Below, piece by piece: positions 8,773 to 16,062 of a stretch of 56,899 bases of DNA; positions within the stretch are counted from its first letter, which is position 1, and every line of letters begins with the position of its first letter. The position numbers were made by a program, and so were the translations under genes. Under the pieces are notes generated by a model, which was not told the origin of the DNA, did not search any database, and worked only from the letters and a program-made list of their open reading frames with translations. Origin of the DNA: Sphingomonas asaccharolytica NBRC 15499 (lineage in GTDB: Bacteria; Pseudomonadota; Alphaproteobacteria; Sphingomonadales; Sphingomonadaceae); the NCBI RefSeq assembly GCF_001598355.1, contig NZ_BCYU01000023.1, forward strand, positions 1-56,899. Reading direction: 5' to 3'.

Positions 8773-9432
8773 CGCGCGACCCTTGAACCCCTGCGCTACC
8801 ACGAACCATTCGACCGAGCCTTTGCGGCTCGACGGCGGTTTGGCGTGCTTCACCGTCGCGAAATTGCGCTTCATTTCGGCGACCAGCGTCGAATCGGCGC
8901 CGCCCGCAAACACTTTCGACACGAAGGTCCCGCCGGGCTTGAGCACATCGATCGCGAAGGCCAGCGCGGTTTCGACCAAGGCCAACGTCCGCAACGCATC
9001 GGTCTGCGGATGCCCGACCGTGTTCGCCGCCATGTCCGACATGACGAGATCGGGCGCGCCGCCCAGTTCCTCGATCAGCCGTCCGGGCGCGGCGTCGTCC
9101 ATGAAATCCATCTGCAGGATGGTCACGCCGTCGATCGGATCGACCGGCAACAGGTCGATGCCGACGATCGCCGCCTTAGGCACCTGACGCCGCACCACTT
9201 GCGACCAGCCACCCGGCGCCAGCCCCAGGTCGACCACGCGGCTCGCGCTTTTGAGGAATCCGAATTTCTCGTCGAGTTCGATCAATTTGTACGCCGCGCG
9301 GCTGCGATAGCCTTCCGCCTTGGCGCGCTTGACGTACGGGTCGTTCAATTGCCGTTCGAGCCAGCGCGTCGATTGCGGCGTGCGATTGCGCGAGGTGCGC
9401 ACGCGGGTGTGTCCGCCACCGCCGCCCCTCAT
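8764..9432 (-). CDS. rlmE: 23S rRNA (uridine-2'-O-)-methyltransferase RlmE/FtsJ
   Basis: 222 residues. Methylates the 2'-O of a conserved uridine in the 23S rRNA A loop using SAM. Seen motifs: RWLERQLNDPYVKRAKAEGYRSRAAYKL at the N-terminus, SAM-binding VVDLGLAPGGWSQV, DLVMSDMAANTVGH, and the GGTFVSKVFAGG block; the K-D-K-E tetrad of the family can be placed. The ATG at 9432 overlaps the stop of the upstream phosphatase gene (ATGA), so the pair is coupled. Confidence 0.93.
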   Translation of the reverse strand: MRGGGGGHTRVRTSRNRTPQSTRWLERQLNDPYVKRAKAEGYRSRAAYKLIELDEKFGFLKSASRVVDLGLAPGGWSQVVRRQVPKAAIVGIDLLPVDPIDGVTILQMDFMDDAAPGRLIEELGGAPDLVMSDMAANTVGHPQTDALRTLALVETALAFAIDVLKPGGTFVSKVFAGGADSTLVAEMKRNFATVKHAKPPSSRKGSVEWFVVAQGFKGRAAE

Positions 9433-10481
9433 GGCCGTTGCGCTCCCATCAGGCGGCGCAAGATGCCCTCGCGGATGCCGCGGTCGGCAACGCCTAACCG
9501 CTCGGCCGGCCACAGATCGAGGATCGATTCGAGGATCGCGCAGCCCGCCACGACCAGATCGGCACGCTCCCCGCCAATGCACGGAAAGCGCGATCGCTCG
9601 GCGACCGACATGCCGGACAATTCGGCCGAGATGCGGCGCATCGATTCGGTCGGGACGATCAGCCCGTCGACCTTGGCGCGGTCATAATGATCGAGTTCGA
9701 GAAACACGCTGGCCAGGGTGGTGACGGTGCCGCTGGTGCCGAGCAGCCGCGGCGCGGTCAAATTCGCCGGTACACGCTTGGCGAACGCGGCGAAGCTCTC
9801 GGTCGCCAGCGCCCGCATCCGCGCATAGGATTCGCCCAGCGCCTCGGCGCTCTCGCCGCCGCCGGCATGTTCGGTCAGCGAGACCACGCCCCAGCGCGCC
9901 GAATGCCAGTCGAGCACGCGCGGATGATCGCCCGACAGGTCGATCAGCACCAATTCGGTCGATCCGCCGCCGATATCGAAGATCAGCGCCGGTCCGTCGC
10001 CCGGCTCCATCAGCGCGTGGCAGCCGAGCACCGCCAGCCGCGCCTCTTCCTCGGGGGAGATGATATCGAGCCGGATGCCGGTCTCGCGATAGGCGCGCTC
10101 GATGAATTCGGCGCCGTTAGCCGCCTGGCGGCACGCCTCGGTCGCGACCGACCGCGCGACCAGCACGTTGCGGCGGCGCAGCTTGTCGGCACAAATCTTC
10201 AGCGCGGCGATGGTGCGGTCGATCGCCGCATCGGACAGCCGTCCGCTCGAAGCGAGCCCCTCGCCCAGCCGCACGATCCGCGAAAAGGCGTCGACCACGG
10301 CGAAGCCATTACCTTGCGGCCGCGCGATCAGCAGGCGGCAATTGTTGGTGCCGAGATCGAGCGCGGCGTAATGCGGTGCATCGCCCCAGCGCTTGTTCGG
10401 GATGCGGGCCGGACGGGCGGCGGGCTTGCCCATCGGGGCGGCGCGCTGCCGGTGCGGCATATTGGCGGGAACGTCCCCCAT
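9429..10481 (-). CDS. Ppx/GppA family phosphatase
   Basis: About 350 residues of the actin-like ASKHA fold: ALDLGTNNCRLLI (phosphate 1), ARSVATEACRQAANG, ISPEEEARLAVLG, LIFDIGGGSTELVLI (phosphate 2) and LLGTSGTVTTLASV (adenosine loop). The family hydrolyses polyphosphate or the gamma phosphate of pppGpp. The short length, with no C-terminal HD domain, resembles single-module alphaproteobacterial members. The ORF is open much further upstream, across the tRNA; the ATG at 10481 is chosen because homologous sequence begins close to it. Which substrate it uses is not decided. Confidence 0.85.
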   Translation of the reverse strand: MGDVPANMPHRQRAAPMGKPAARPARIPNKRWGDAPHYAALDLGTNNCRLLIARPQGNGFAVVDAFSRIVRLGEGLASSGRLSDAAIDRTIAALKICADKLRRRNVLVARSVATEACRQAANGAEFIERAYRETGIRLDIISPEEEARLAVLGCHALMEPGDGPALIFDIGGGSTELVLIDLSGDHPRVLDWHSARWGVVSLTEHAGGGESAEALGESYARMRALATESFAAFAKRVPANLTAPRLLGTSGTVTTLASVFLELDHYDRAKVDGLIVPTESMRRISAELSGMSVAERSRFPCIGGERADLVVAGCAILESILDLWPAERLGVADRGIREGILRRLMGAQRP

Positions 10482-10651
10482 GCCGTCGTAACTCTTATAT
10501 TCTTGCGGTCCGGCCCATAGCCCTCCGCTGCTTGGCGCCGAGCCTAACCGAACTGGCGCGATGCGACAAGCGAAGGCCCGATCGGCGATCTCGCCGGTTG
10601 CGTCCAAGGCCTTGACCGGTCGCGCCAGCCCGCCTAGAGCCCGCCGCCTGT

Positions 10652-10725
10652 TGCCCCGTCGTCTAAAGGTAAGACTACGGACTCTGACTCCGTCAATTGA
10701 GGTTCGAATCCTCACGGGGCATCCA
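10652..10725 (+). tRNA. tRNA-Gln (anticodon CTG)
   Basis: Full cloverleaf: acceptor TGCCCCG/CGGGGCA, D arm around GTC-TAAAGGTAA-GAC, anticodon stem ACGGA/TCCGT with loop CTCTGAC (anticodon CTG), T arm GAGGTTCGAATCCTC, and encoded CCA at 10723-10725. The 3' half from the first anticodon-loop base onward is identical to the copy at the right end of the prophage, so this gene is the integration target and is kept whole at the left junction. Confidence 0.95.
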
Positions 10726-10726
10726 G
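10682..10726. other. left attachment site (attL core)
   Basis: 45-bp core identical to 53190-53234. It begins at the first base of the anticodon loop and ends just past the encoded CCA, so the crossover rebuilds a complete tRNA. Confidence 0.93.
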
Positions 10727-10776
10727 GATTTCCTCTTATAAAACAAAAACTTAATCGTCCACTGGACGCGGAAGCG

Positions 10777-10875
10777 TGTTGCTTAGACAATGCCGCATGT
10801 TGCTTCTGGAAACCGCAGATTTCCGTCGATTACCGGGCAATCTCGGCCACTCCGTGCAACACGGGTGCAACAAGG
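10777..10875. promoter_or_regulatory. candidate integrase arm-type sites, left arm
   Basis: Four copies of the core GCAACA or its complement in about 100 bp: TGTTGCTT at 10777 and at 10798, GTGCAACA at 10854 and GTGCAACAAGG at 10865. The last ten bases TGCAACAAGG recur twice beside attR. Spacing and placement inside the prophage suit integrase or Xis/IHF arm binding; this is inferred. The rest of the 10727-11022 interval shows no gene. Confidence 0.45.
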
Positions 10876-11022
10876 TGGTCGGTCAAAAAATGGCAACTGT
10901 CCGATTTCATCGGACGGTTGAACGGGTTATGATGGCGCTAGCCCCGCCGGCTTGAGGATAACGGCGACGGTCAGGCGGTCGGTGCGTCGTGAGGAGCGGG
11001 CCGCCCGCCGTTGTCTGGCTCC

Positions 11023-11217
11023 CTAAACGGTTCCGCCGTGATCAGGGCTGAGTTGGTCGTAGCGGTTCGCTATCGCCTTCCAGGTTTCCACGCCCGCCTC
11101 ATCGCCCGCGATGGCAAGCGCACTGATCCTCTCGGCAATGTGGCGCGGCGCATCGTCACCGTATTGGCGCTCGATCGCGAGCGCACAGGCCCATAGCTCC
11201 CACTCAGGCAGCGCCAT
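11023..11217 (-). CDS. small conserved sphingomonad protein (DUF6961-like)
   Basis: 64 residues beginning MALPEWELWACALAIERQYGDDAPRHIA and containing AGDEAGVETWKAIANRYDQL. This pattern (PEWELWA...G.D......A..GD..G...W..I..R...L) is a small protein often found in sphingomonads, sometimes in prophages. Function unknown. It sits 7 bp downstream of the XRE regulator and is probably in the same transcript. Confidence 0.65.
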   Translation of the reverse strand: MALPEWELWACALAIERQYGDDAPRHIAERISALAIAGDEAGVETWKAIANRYDQLSPDHGGTV

Positions 11218-11224
11218 CCCGCAA

Positions 11225-11458
11225 TCAGCCCTTCAATCGAACCCCAGGACCGCCAGCTAGCAATTCGCCATCGGCGAGGAATACCACGCCGGCCGCGTCG
11301 AGAGCCGCACGGATGGCCGTCAAATTGTTCGGGATCGGCACGTACGCGCCCGCTTCATAATTCTTGATCGTCGACAGCCCCACGCTCGCCGCGCGCGCAA
11401 GCTCCGCCTGCGTCATCCCGATCAGAGCGCGAGCGGCCCTACATGTTCCTGGGTTCAT
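11225..11458 (-). CDS. XRE-family transcriptional regulator
   Basis: 77 residues, almost entirely one helix-turn-helix: [53 protein letters not shown]. This is the short HTH_XRE form with no oligomerisation domain. The ATG at 11458 precedes the conserved part; upstream in-frame codons cross the presumed promoter. Divergent from the plus-strand genes, with two similar 16-bp sites in between, which suggests it represses both directions. Whether it governs lysogeny or only this cargo end is not known. Confidence 0.8.
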   Translation of the reverse strand: MNPGTCRAARALIGMTQAELARAASVGLSTIKNYEAGAYVPIPNNLTAIRAALDAAGVVFLADGELLAGGPGVRLKG

Positions 11459-11473
11459 GCAAACGGTAATATC

Positions 11474-11545
11474 AACCAATTTAGCCAACAGCAACCACAT
11501 CGGTTGACATAGCCCAAAAGTGGCACGATAACCATTTTAGCTAAC
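11474..11545 (+). promoter_or_regulatory. operator pair and promoter between XRE gene and plus-strand cargo genes
   Basis: Two imperfect direct repeats, AACCAATTTAGCCAAC (11474-11489) and AACCATTTTAGCTAAC (11530-11545), match at 14 of 16 positions. Between them is the inverted repeat CAACC-ACATC-GGTTG (11492-11506). A promoter TTGACA (11504-11509), 17 bases, GATAAC (11527-11532) points right, and the second repeat overlaps its -10 end. This is a good fit to repressor sites for the adjacent XRE protein. Confidence 0.55.
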
Positions 11546-11626
11546 CAAACGGCTAGCGGCCGGATGGGGAAGGTGGAAGCTCCCCGCACCCGGCCTGATC
11601 GCAACCCTGCACAGAGGGACACGACT

Positions 11627-12070
11627 ATGGACCGTATTAACACATCGCCATCCCGGCGCACCATCATCGGTGGCGTCGGGCTGGCCACAGTGGCGTGCGT
11701 AGCACTGCCAACCAAAGCAGTCTCGCCGACTGGGTCGCCGGACTATGCAATTGAAGCGGCCTGGGAACGCCGGCAAACGGCGTACGCAGCATTTAAAGTC
11801 GTAGACGACCTAGCGGAAGAGCAGCGCCTTTGGGCGGTGGTCGACACCGCCGAAGAGATCATCAGATCAACCAACGCTCGCACCCCCAAGGGAGTGCTGA
11901 TCCAGCTCTGGTGTGCCCTCTATCACTCGACTGCGGCGTTGTCACAGGAACAGGACGACGCAGTCACGCGCGGAGATCTCGACGCTGTCGATGCCGAAGA
12001 CCGGATGTTGGACTGGAACGCGCGGCTGATGATCGCGGCTATGCGCTCCCTCAAAGCGATGGAGGCATGA
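11627..12070 (+). CDS. exported protein of unknown function with twin-arginine-like leader
   Basis: 147 residues. The N-terminus MDRINTSPSRRTIIGGVGLATVACVALPTKA has a twin arginine followed by a hydrophobic stretch and a plausible cleavage site, like a Tat leader. The mature part is helical (DDLAEEQRLWAVVDTAEEIIRS...). ATG follows AGAGGGA. First gene of a three-gene plus-strand group under the XRE operator region. No known domain recognised; similar short proteins occur in sphingomonad prophages. Confidence 0.65.
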   Translation: MDRINTSPSRRTIIGGVGLATVACVALPTKAVSPTGSPDYAIEAAWERRQTAYAAFKVVDDLAEEQRLWAVVDTAEEIIRSTNARTPKGVLIQLWCALYHSTAALSQEQDDAVTRGDLDAVDAEDRMLDWNARLMIAAMRSLKAMEA

Positions 12071-12071
12071 G

Positions 12072-12377
12072 GTGTACGCCCTCCGTAACAACTCCGCTGC
12101 GCGCGCCGTCGTGCCCTCCTCGCCATATAAACCGAGCCTCGCAGAGCATGAGCGCCGGTACAGTTCGCCAACCCATCTTCCGCTAATTGAACGGCATCTG
12201 CGGGAGACTGGTATCCGCCCAACCCGGCTTGGGCGGATCATCGCGAACGACCCGAACTTTGTCGCAAATTTGCGCCAAGGCCGAGTGCTTGGCGAGCGAG
12301 TGGCGGAGAAAGTTGACGCCTATTTTCGCGGATACATTCGCGGTTTGGTGGCCCAGATAAAGTGGGGAGATGAGTGA
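12072..12377 (+). CDS. small putative DNA-binding protein
   Basis: 101 residues from a GTG with a GGAGG ribosome site. The core LPLIERHLRETGIRPTRLGRIIANDPNFVANLRQGRVLGERVAEKVDAYF looks like a helix-turn-helix of the type found in sphingomonad phage proteins, where L..R....A.DP..V..LR.GR is conserved. Starts one base after the preceding stop and shares an overlapping stop/start with the next gene, so the three are one operon. Function unknown. Confidence 0.6.
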   Translation: MYALRNNSAARAVVPSSPYKPSLAEHERRYSSPTHLPLIERHLRETGIRPTRLGRIIANDPNFVANLRQGRVLGERVAEKVDAYFRGYIRGLVAQIKWGDE

Positions 12378-12742
12378 TGGGCGCCATCATTCCCCTTGAT
12401 CGGCTTGAGCCGATGTTTCGCGCGATTCCTAGTCTACCACGTCCGGTGCTGGCCCGGCTCACCGAGAAGATGATTGAGCGGCTGGATCAACTGGATGGCG
12501 ATCCAGATGCCGAGCTGAACGGTGACGAGGAAGATAGCAACAACGCAGAAGATGACTTCTTCGTCCACGAGCCCACGTCCCCGTATGGCGATGCTGGTTG
12601 CCCGATTAGCGATCCGCCCGAAGATGGCGATGCTGATCGGTGTCAAGCTGGCGACGACGGCGTATTCTCTGGGCCGGGCATTGGCTATCCGGTGCGTGAG
12701 GGTGTGTGGGGACCGGGCGATCCCGAGGATGGCGAACCTTAA
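12377..12742 (+). CDS. acidic small protein of unknown function
   Basis: 121 residues, starting at an ATG overlapping the previous stop (TGATG). A short N-terminal helix (RLTEKMIERLDQLDGDPDAE) is followed by a long acidic and glycine/proline-rich tail with no predicted fold (DDFFVHEPTSPYGDAGCP, PGDPEDGEP). This layout is common in sphingomonad phage and plasmid proteins without assigned function. Low complexity makes the tail a weak call, but frame and spacing support expression. Confidence 0.5.
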   Translation: MGAIIPLDRLEPMFRAIPSLPRPVLARLTEKMIERLDQLDGDPDAELNGDEEDSNNAEDDFFVHEPTSPYGDAGCPISDPPEDGDADRCQAGDDGVFSGPGIGYPVREGVWGPGDPEDGEP

Positions 12743-12771
12743 AGCATCGACCGCCGATCAAACGCGAATTC

Positions 12772-12803
12772 GGGCGCCCGGCATCGGCGGGGCGCCCATT
12801 TTC
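12772..12803 (+). terminator. probable intrinsic terminator
   Basis: GGGCGCCC (12772-12779) is repeated at 12790-12797. The unit is self-complementary, so the two copies can pair as a strong stem, followed by ATTTTCT. It lies after the three-gene plus-strand operon. Confidence 0.45.
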
Positions 12804-12874
12804 TGTCCTCCCGCAAGCCGTTGACGATACGCTGTTAAGTTGGAAGCTTCGTCGACATCCTTTACTAAAACGCA

Positions 12875-13273
12875 ATGGCAAAGCTGACGATCAATCGCAC
12901 CCACCCTAAGGACCCGATCTACATCCAACTTTTTGTGATGAACAATTTCAAGAGCAAGGGGGCCACCGTTGCCGGCCTGTTCGATACCGGAAACGACCAC
13001 ACGATGATCAGCAAAGCCCTTGCCGACACGTTGGCTTTGTCCACGAGCGGGAGCTCGCTCCAGGTCTTCGGTCCGACCGGAGCGTCCATCGCTGCCCGAA
13101 CGTTAGTTGACATCGGTATAGAGTTCGACGGCGGAGAAAAGCGGACGATCACCAATCACGAGGTCGGGGTCGTAGAAGGCCTGAGCAATCACGCCCTTAT
13201 CGGTCGCGACTTCCTTGAACGATTCGATATTTCGATAACAACGGACGGTGTGTTCGTGATGACCCGTGCGTAG
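12875..13273 (+). CDS. retropepsin-like aspartic protease, single domain
   Basis: 132 residues. The sequence VAGLFDTGNDHTMISKALADTL has the catalytic D-T-G in the usual hydrophobic setting, and the C-terminal block GLSNHALIGRDFLERFDISI matches the second conserved region of retroviral-type proteases (ALIG-x-DFL). Such single-domain proteins must dimerise to make a complete active site. No signal peptide or membrane segment, so it is probably cytoplasmic. It stands alone after a terminator and has no obvious partner. Substrate unknown. Confidence 0.7.
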   Translation: MAKLTINRTHPKDPIYIQLFVMNNFKSKGATVAGLFDTGNDHTMISKALADTLALSTSGSSLQVFGPTGASIAARTLVDIGIEFDGGEKRTITNHEVGVVEGLSNHALIGRDFLERFDISITTDGVFVMTRA

Positions 13274-13299
13274 CGGCACGTCGGTCATCTTCGCTCTGC

Positions 13300-13449
13300 C
13301 TAGTCCACTACCTCCCAATCGAGACGTTCTGTCATAGGTCGACCGCAAATCCGGCAGACACTGTGACGGTCACCGAACTTGTCCATCCTTGTACGAGCTC
13401 TCGACCGATGGTGGCCGATTATATGGCAAAGCCAGCCGAAGATACGCAC
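13300..13449 (-). CDS. short CxxxGH...CxxC prophage protein (DUF1660-like)
   Basis: 49 residues from a GTG at 13449 preceded by GGAG at six bases' distance. It has WLCHIIGHHRSR near the start and SVCRICGRPM near the end, i.e. C-x3-GH and C-x2-C, the pattern of small prophage proteins that probably bind one zinc. A longer open frame continues upstream but has no homology-like features and no better start. Function unknown. The surrounding 13274-13690 region holds nothing else I can support. Confidence 0.5.
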   Translation of the reverse strand: MRIFGWLCHIIGHHRSRARTRMDKFGDRHSVCRICGRPMTERLDWEVVD

Positions 13450-13695
13450 GAGACACTCCGAAAAATTGCGCGATACCGCCGCGCAAGCGGAAAACGATAC
13501 GAACCGCGTCCCGTTCAATATTGAGAGCGTACCAAAATCGTTTTTCCAGCGCCGCTCGCTGCGGATCGGCAGACTCCCGCCGTGCTTGATCGCGCTATCC
13601 TTTGGAAAATGGTCCAGAATGACCCGACCGCCTTGCCGGTCCGCGCTCACTCAATAGGATGGCCGCATTCAGAAACTGCTGGTGCCCACCCGCAC

Positions 13696-13734
13696 CGCCC
13701 CGGTCGCCTCCCTCCCGCGACCGGGGCGTTTTTT
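13696..13734 (+). terminator. intrinsic terminator
   Basis: A 12-bp perfect stem CGCCCCGGTCGC / GCGACCGGGGCG with a 9-base loop, followed by six T. Strong rightward terminator just before the next plus-strand gene. Confidence 0.85.
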
Positions 13735-13775
13735 ATGCGTTATAGTGCTCGACCCACTGCGAAGGACCAGGCGAT

Positions 13776-14075
13776 ATGACCGACCAGGAAACCGAGGATT
13801 ACACGGAGAAGGTGCGCGTGGCGCTCGGCCAGGCACTGTTCGGCTTATCGGCAGATGGCAGGACCCTACCCCTAGACGATGAGATTTTCGTTCCGACGCT
13901 CATTGGCGTCATGCGCGGGCTCGCATCACTTGCCGCGGCGCGCATGGTTGGCGGAGGGCCGGTTGAGCTCGACGGCTTGGGTGCCGCGTTGGGGCGGGAG
14001 TTCGCTGAGACGGCGCGGCAGTTAGAGGCGGTGTTTCGTCAGGTTCAGGAGCAAGAGGGGAAGGCGGCAAATTGA
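13776..14075 (+). CDS. small helical protein of unknown function
   Basis: 99 residues, ATG after GAAGGACC. Contains two amphipathic helical parts: YTEKVRVALGQALFGL with VPTLIGVMRGLASLAAARMV, and a C-terminal EFAETARQLEAVFRQVQEQEGK. A terminator immediately upstream implies its own promoter between 13735 and 13775. No family recognised; it ends 60 bp before the convergent Fic gene. Confidence 0.5.
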   Translation: MTDQETEDYTEKVRVALGQALFGLSADGRTLPLDDEIFVPTLIGVMRGLASLAAARMVGGGPVELDGLGAALGREFAETARQLEAVFRQVQEQEGKAAN

Positions 14076-14134
14076 ATGCGGGGCTAACCTCTGTGACGGG
14101 GAAGGTCGATAGGCGGTAGTGGATTTAAAGGGTC

Positions 14135-14788
14135 TTAGTCGCCGACAGCCGAACTTAGCTGCTCGATCAGCAGCCGTTCGATGAAATCGTTCATTGCGCT
14201 GAGGTCAGGCTCCCCGGTCGCATTGTAGCCTGCGTCAGCTACCCGCAGCGCACTCTGATATTCGTCATCATTCATTTTGATAAGTTCGAGGACCGTTGGC
14301 GCACCAGGAAGAACGAACCCCATTCTCAAACATATACAGGTGTAACAAAAGGCCCGCGCAGTGCGTCCGTTACCGTTTTTGAAGGGGTGCACCCAATTTA
14401 TCAGCCAGAGCGTAAACGCTCCCATTTCGACGGGTATTGAGTTCATCCATCGTTCGCTAATTTGGCCAAATAGCCGATCCATGTGCCCTTCCACCTCTTC
14501 GGCAGAAGGCGGCACGTACACGACTGTTCCATCTTCTTTGGCGAGGTGCACGGGGCCATCTCGATAAATCCCCGGCTTGGCCAACAATAGAAACGTGGCC
14601 GTGCGGTGCAACTCTCGCAGAGCGTTCTGGTTGGGATGATGCTGGGCGCTCTGTTCGCTGTCGTTAGCGTAGTGATGCAAGAAGAACCTAACGAGGGCTT
14701 CAATCAAATTGATCTGGCTCGATTGGTTTAGCACCTCGATTTCGTGCGCCACATCGCCCGAAATCAAATCCCAGTTCGTGTCGAACAT
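14135..14788 (-). CDS. Fic-domain protein with altered Fic motif
   Basis: 217 residues. Fic proteins transfer AMP or other phosphate-containing groups from nucleotides to target hydroxyls. The flap YVPPSAEEVEGHMDRL and the catalytic loop HPFKNGNGRTAR (residues 134-145) are clear. The usual acidic metal ligand (HPFx-D/E-GN) is asparagine here (N138), while H134, the GNGR and the last R are kept. No internal S/TxxxEG/N inhibitory motif was found at the N-terminus. A 58-residue protein lies upstream on the same strand and may be its regulator, but an intrinsic terminator separates them. Confidence 0.85.
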   Translation of the reverse strand: MFDTNWDLISGDVAHEIEVLNQSSQINLIEALVRFFLHHYANDSEQSAQHHPNQNALRELHRTATFLLLAKPGIYRDGPVHLAKEDGTVVYVPPSAEEVEGHMDRLFGQISERWMNSIPVEMGAFTLWLINWVHPFKNGNGRTARAFCYTCICLRMGFVLPGAPTVLELIKMNDDEYQSALRVADAGYNATGEPDLSAMNDFIERLLIEQLSSAVGD

Positions 14789-14799
14789 GGACGCCCCAT

Positions 14800-14826
14800 A
14801 AAAAAAGGCCCGGACTATCCGGGCCT
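14800..14826 (-). terminator. intrinsic terminator between small gene and Fic gene
   Basis: Read leftward: AGGCCCGG-ATAGT-CCGGGCCT followed by seven T. It ends 12 bases before the Fic ATG, so transcription from the upstream small gene should mostly stop before fic. Confidence 0.85.
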
Positions 14827-14854
14827 CTTAATTCTGAGCAGTATCGGTGTGCTG

Positions 14855-15031
14855 TCAAGCAATGCCCTCAAGCTCGCCGAGAAGCGTCTCAACCTTCTCC
14901 TTGGTGAGCGTTGAATTATGGCCGCGAAGACCCATCACAAGGCTCACTCGCTGAGCGCGGCGCTCAGCCGGGGTCATCTTGTGGAGTTTGGCGCGAGCGA
15001 CCAAGTCGTTCAGGCGCGCGGACTGAGCCAT
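14855..15031 (-). CDS. 58-residue protein upstream of Fic, possible antitoxin
   Basis: Start ATG at 15031 with AAAGGA ribosome site; too short for many gene callers. Sequence is helical and basic: LNDLVARAKLHKMTPAERRAQRVSLVMGL, ending VETLLGELEGIA. FicA/VbhA antitoxins are about this size and precede the fic gene. They block it with an S/TxxxEG/N helix; here the closest matches are TLLGEL and TLTKEK, neither of which fits exactly. The antitoxin role is therefore only suggested by size and position. Confidence 0.5.
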   Translation of the reverse strand: MAQSARLNDLVARAKLHKMTPAERRAQRVSLVMGLRGHNSTLTKEKVETLLGELEGIA

Positions 15032-15244
15032 TTTGGTTCCTTTCCCCTGCCGAAAATTGCTATCGCAGTTAGATAAACGCGCATCGGAAAAAAAGGTTTA
15101 ACGAACGCTGAATATTTTAAACCGCGAATCAACGGCCAAAAATTCTAACACGTGCGGGCGCTGCCGTGAATCCCACTAAGCTAATTATCTGCGCTTTCCG
15201 CCAAAACCACGTTTGAACACGCGCTTCTGCCGTGCGCGGGATCT

Positions 15245-15556
15245 TCAACTCCGCAGCCGGCTCAAAGCCCGCTTCCACTGCCGCTCACTCGGCATCGGCA
15301 AAATCACCGTCGGCTCGCGATCCTTCGACCAGGACACGAACGCACCGGCACCGCAACGCTTGCAACGCAGCCGTCGCGCAACGCTCTGCATCCCGACGTC
15401 CCAACCGCGACGCTCGAAGAGCGCCCACAAAGCATGCGGATCGAATACTCCCCAAGCCGCGCACCGTCGGCACGTCGCCACGACCGCGAAATGCCAGGCC
15501 GCGGCTTCCAGCAGATTGGTTGGCAACGGACTCCCATCATGCCCGTAGCGTGCCAC
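15245..15556 (-). CDS. conserved sphingomonad phage protein with paired CxxC
   Basis: 103 residues from a GTG at 15556 after GAGGG. Begins ARYGHDGSPLPTNLLEAAAWHFAVVATCRRCAAWGVFDPHALWALFERRGW, then RLRCKRCGAG, and closes with PTVILPMPSERQWKRALSRLR. The two CxxC pairs suggest a zinc ribbon. I recognise this as a protein common in sphingomonad prophages, function unknown. It overlaps no neighbour and is the last of three leftward genes (16009 to 15245). The 15032-15244 interval downstream has no gene; it is AT-richer and may hold the promoter of the small Fic-linked gene. Confidence 0.65.
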   Translation of the reverse strand: MARYGHDGSPLPTNLLEAAAWHFAVVATCRRCAAWGVFDPHALWALFERRGWDVGMQSVARRLRCKRCGAGAFVSWSKDREPTVILPMPSERQWKRALSRLRS

Positions 15557-15557
15557 A

Positions 15558-15806
15558 TCAGCCCTCGCGGGGCTCGCAGCCAGTCGGCCAAGGCTCGTCG
15601 ACGCCGAACACGCCCGGGCGTTGCAGGCCAGGGAGATAGTCCGGCCGCACGACGATCGTGCGATTGAGCACATCCATCACGGAATTCACCACTTCCTCGA
15701 GCATCGACGGGCCGCTGATGCCTAACTCGCGCTTCTTGTACGGCTTGAGCACCTGGAGCTTGATCGCGATGCGCATTCGAAGCTCGTCGTGGGAAATGAC
15801 CTGCAT
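15558..15806 (-). CDS. small protein of unknown function
   Basis: 82 residues: MQVISHDELRMRIAIKLQVLKPYKKRELGISGPSM..., then VVNSVMDVLNRTIVVRPDYLPGL. No domain recognised. The ATG at 15806 overlaps the preceding stop by one base (TGATG), and its stop abuts the next GTG start, so it is a true member of the three-gene operon. Confidence 0.55.
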   Translation of the reverse strand: MQVISHDELRMRIAIKLQVLKPYKKRELGISGPSMLEEVVNSVMDVLNRTIVVRPDYLPGLQRPGVFGVDEPWPTGCEPREG

Positions 15807-16009
15807 CAGGCCGCCTCGAACAACGGAAGCTGCTCGCCCTTAGCTGCGGTGAGGGCACGTGCCCGTTGCGCCGCTTCGACCGCCTGGCGATAGTGGATCG
15901 TGCCCAGGCGTTCCGCTTCCTCGAATCGCACCGGCGCCCAATCCTCCGTTGGATAGCAGGCATCATATGTCTCGCGCGCAATCGCACGCAGCAGCGGATC
16001 ATGCTGCAC
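15806..16009 (-). CDS. small protein of unknown function, first gene of leftward accessory operon
   Basis: 67 residues from a GTG with AGGAG seven bases away. Contains AIARETYDACYPTEDWAPVRFEEAERLGTIHYRQAVEAAQRA, helical, no known domain. Its promoter would lie in the 16010-16138 gap, which also holds a perfect LexA-type box serving either direction. Confidence 0.55.
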   Translation of the reverse strand: MQHDPLLRAIARETYDACYPTEDWAPVRFEEAERLGTIHYRQAVEAAQRARALTAAKGEQLPLFEAA

Positions 16010-16062
16010 GGCCGTTCTCCTTCAATGTCGAATCGCCGACTCAGCGGCGGAGAGGAAGGCTA

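Noticed and set aside
10561..10932. Plus-strand 123-residue frame across the tRNA
   Set aside because: Overlaps the tRNA gene and attL and has no protein-like features.
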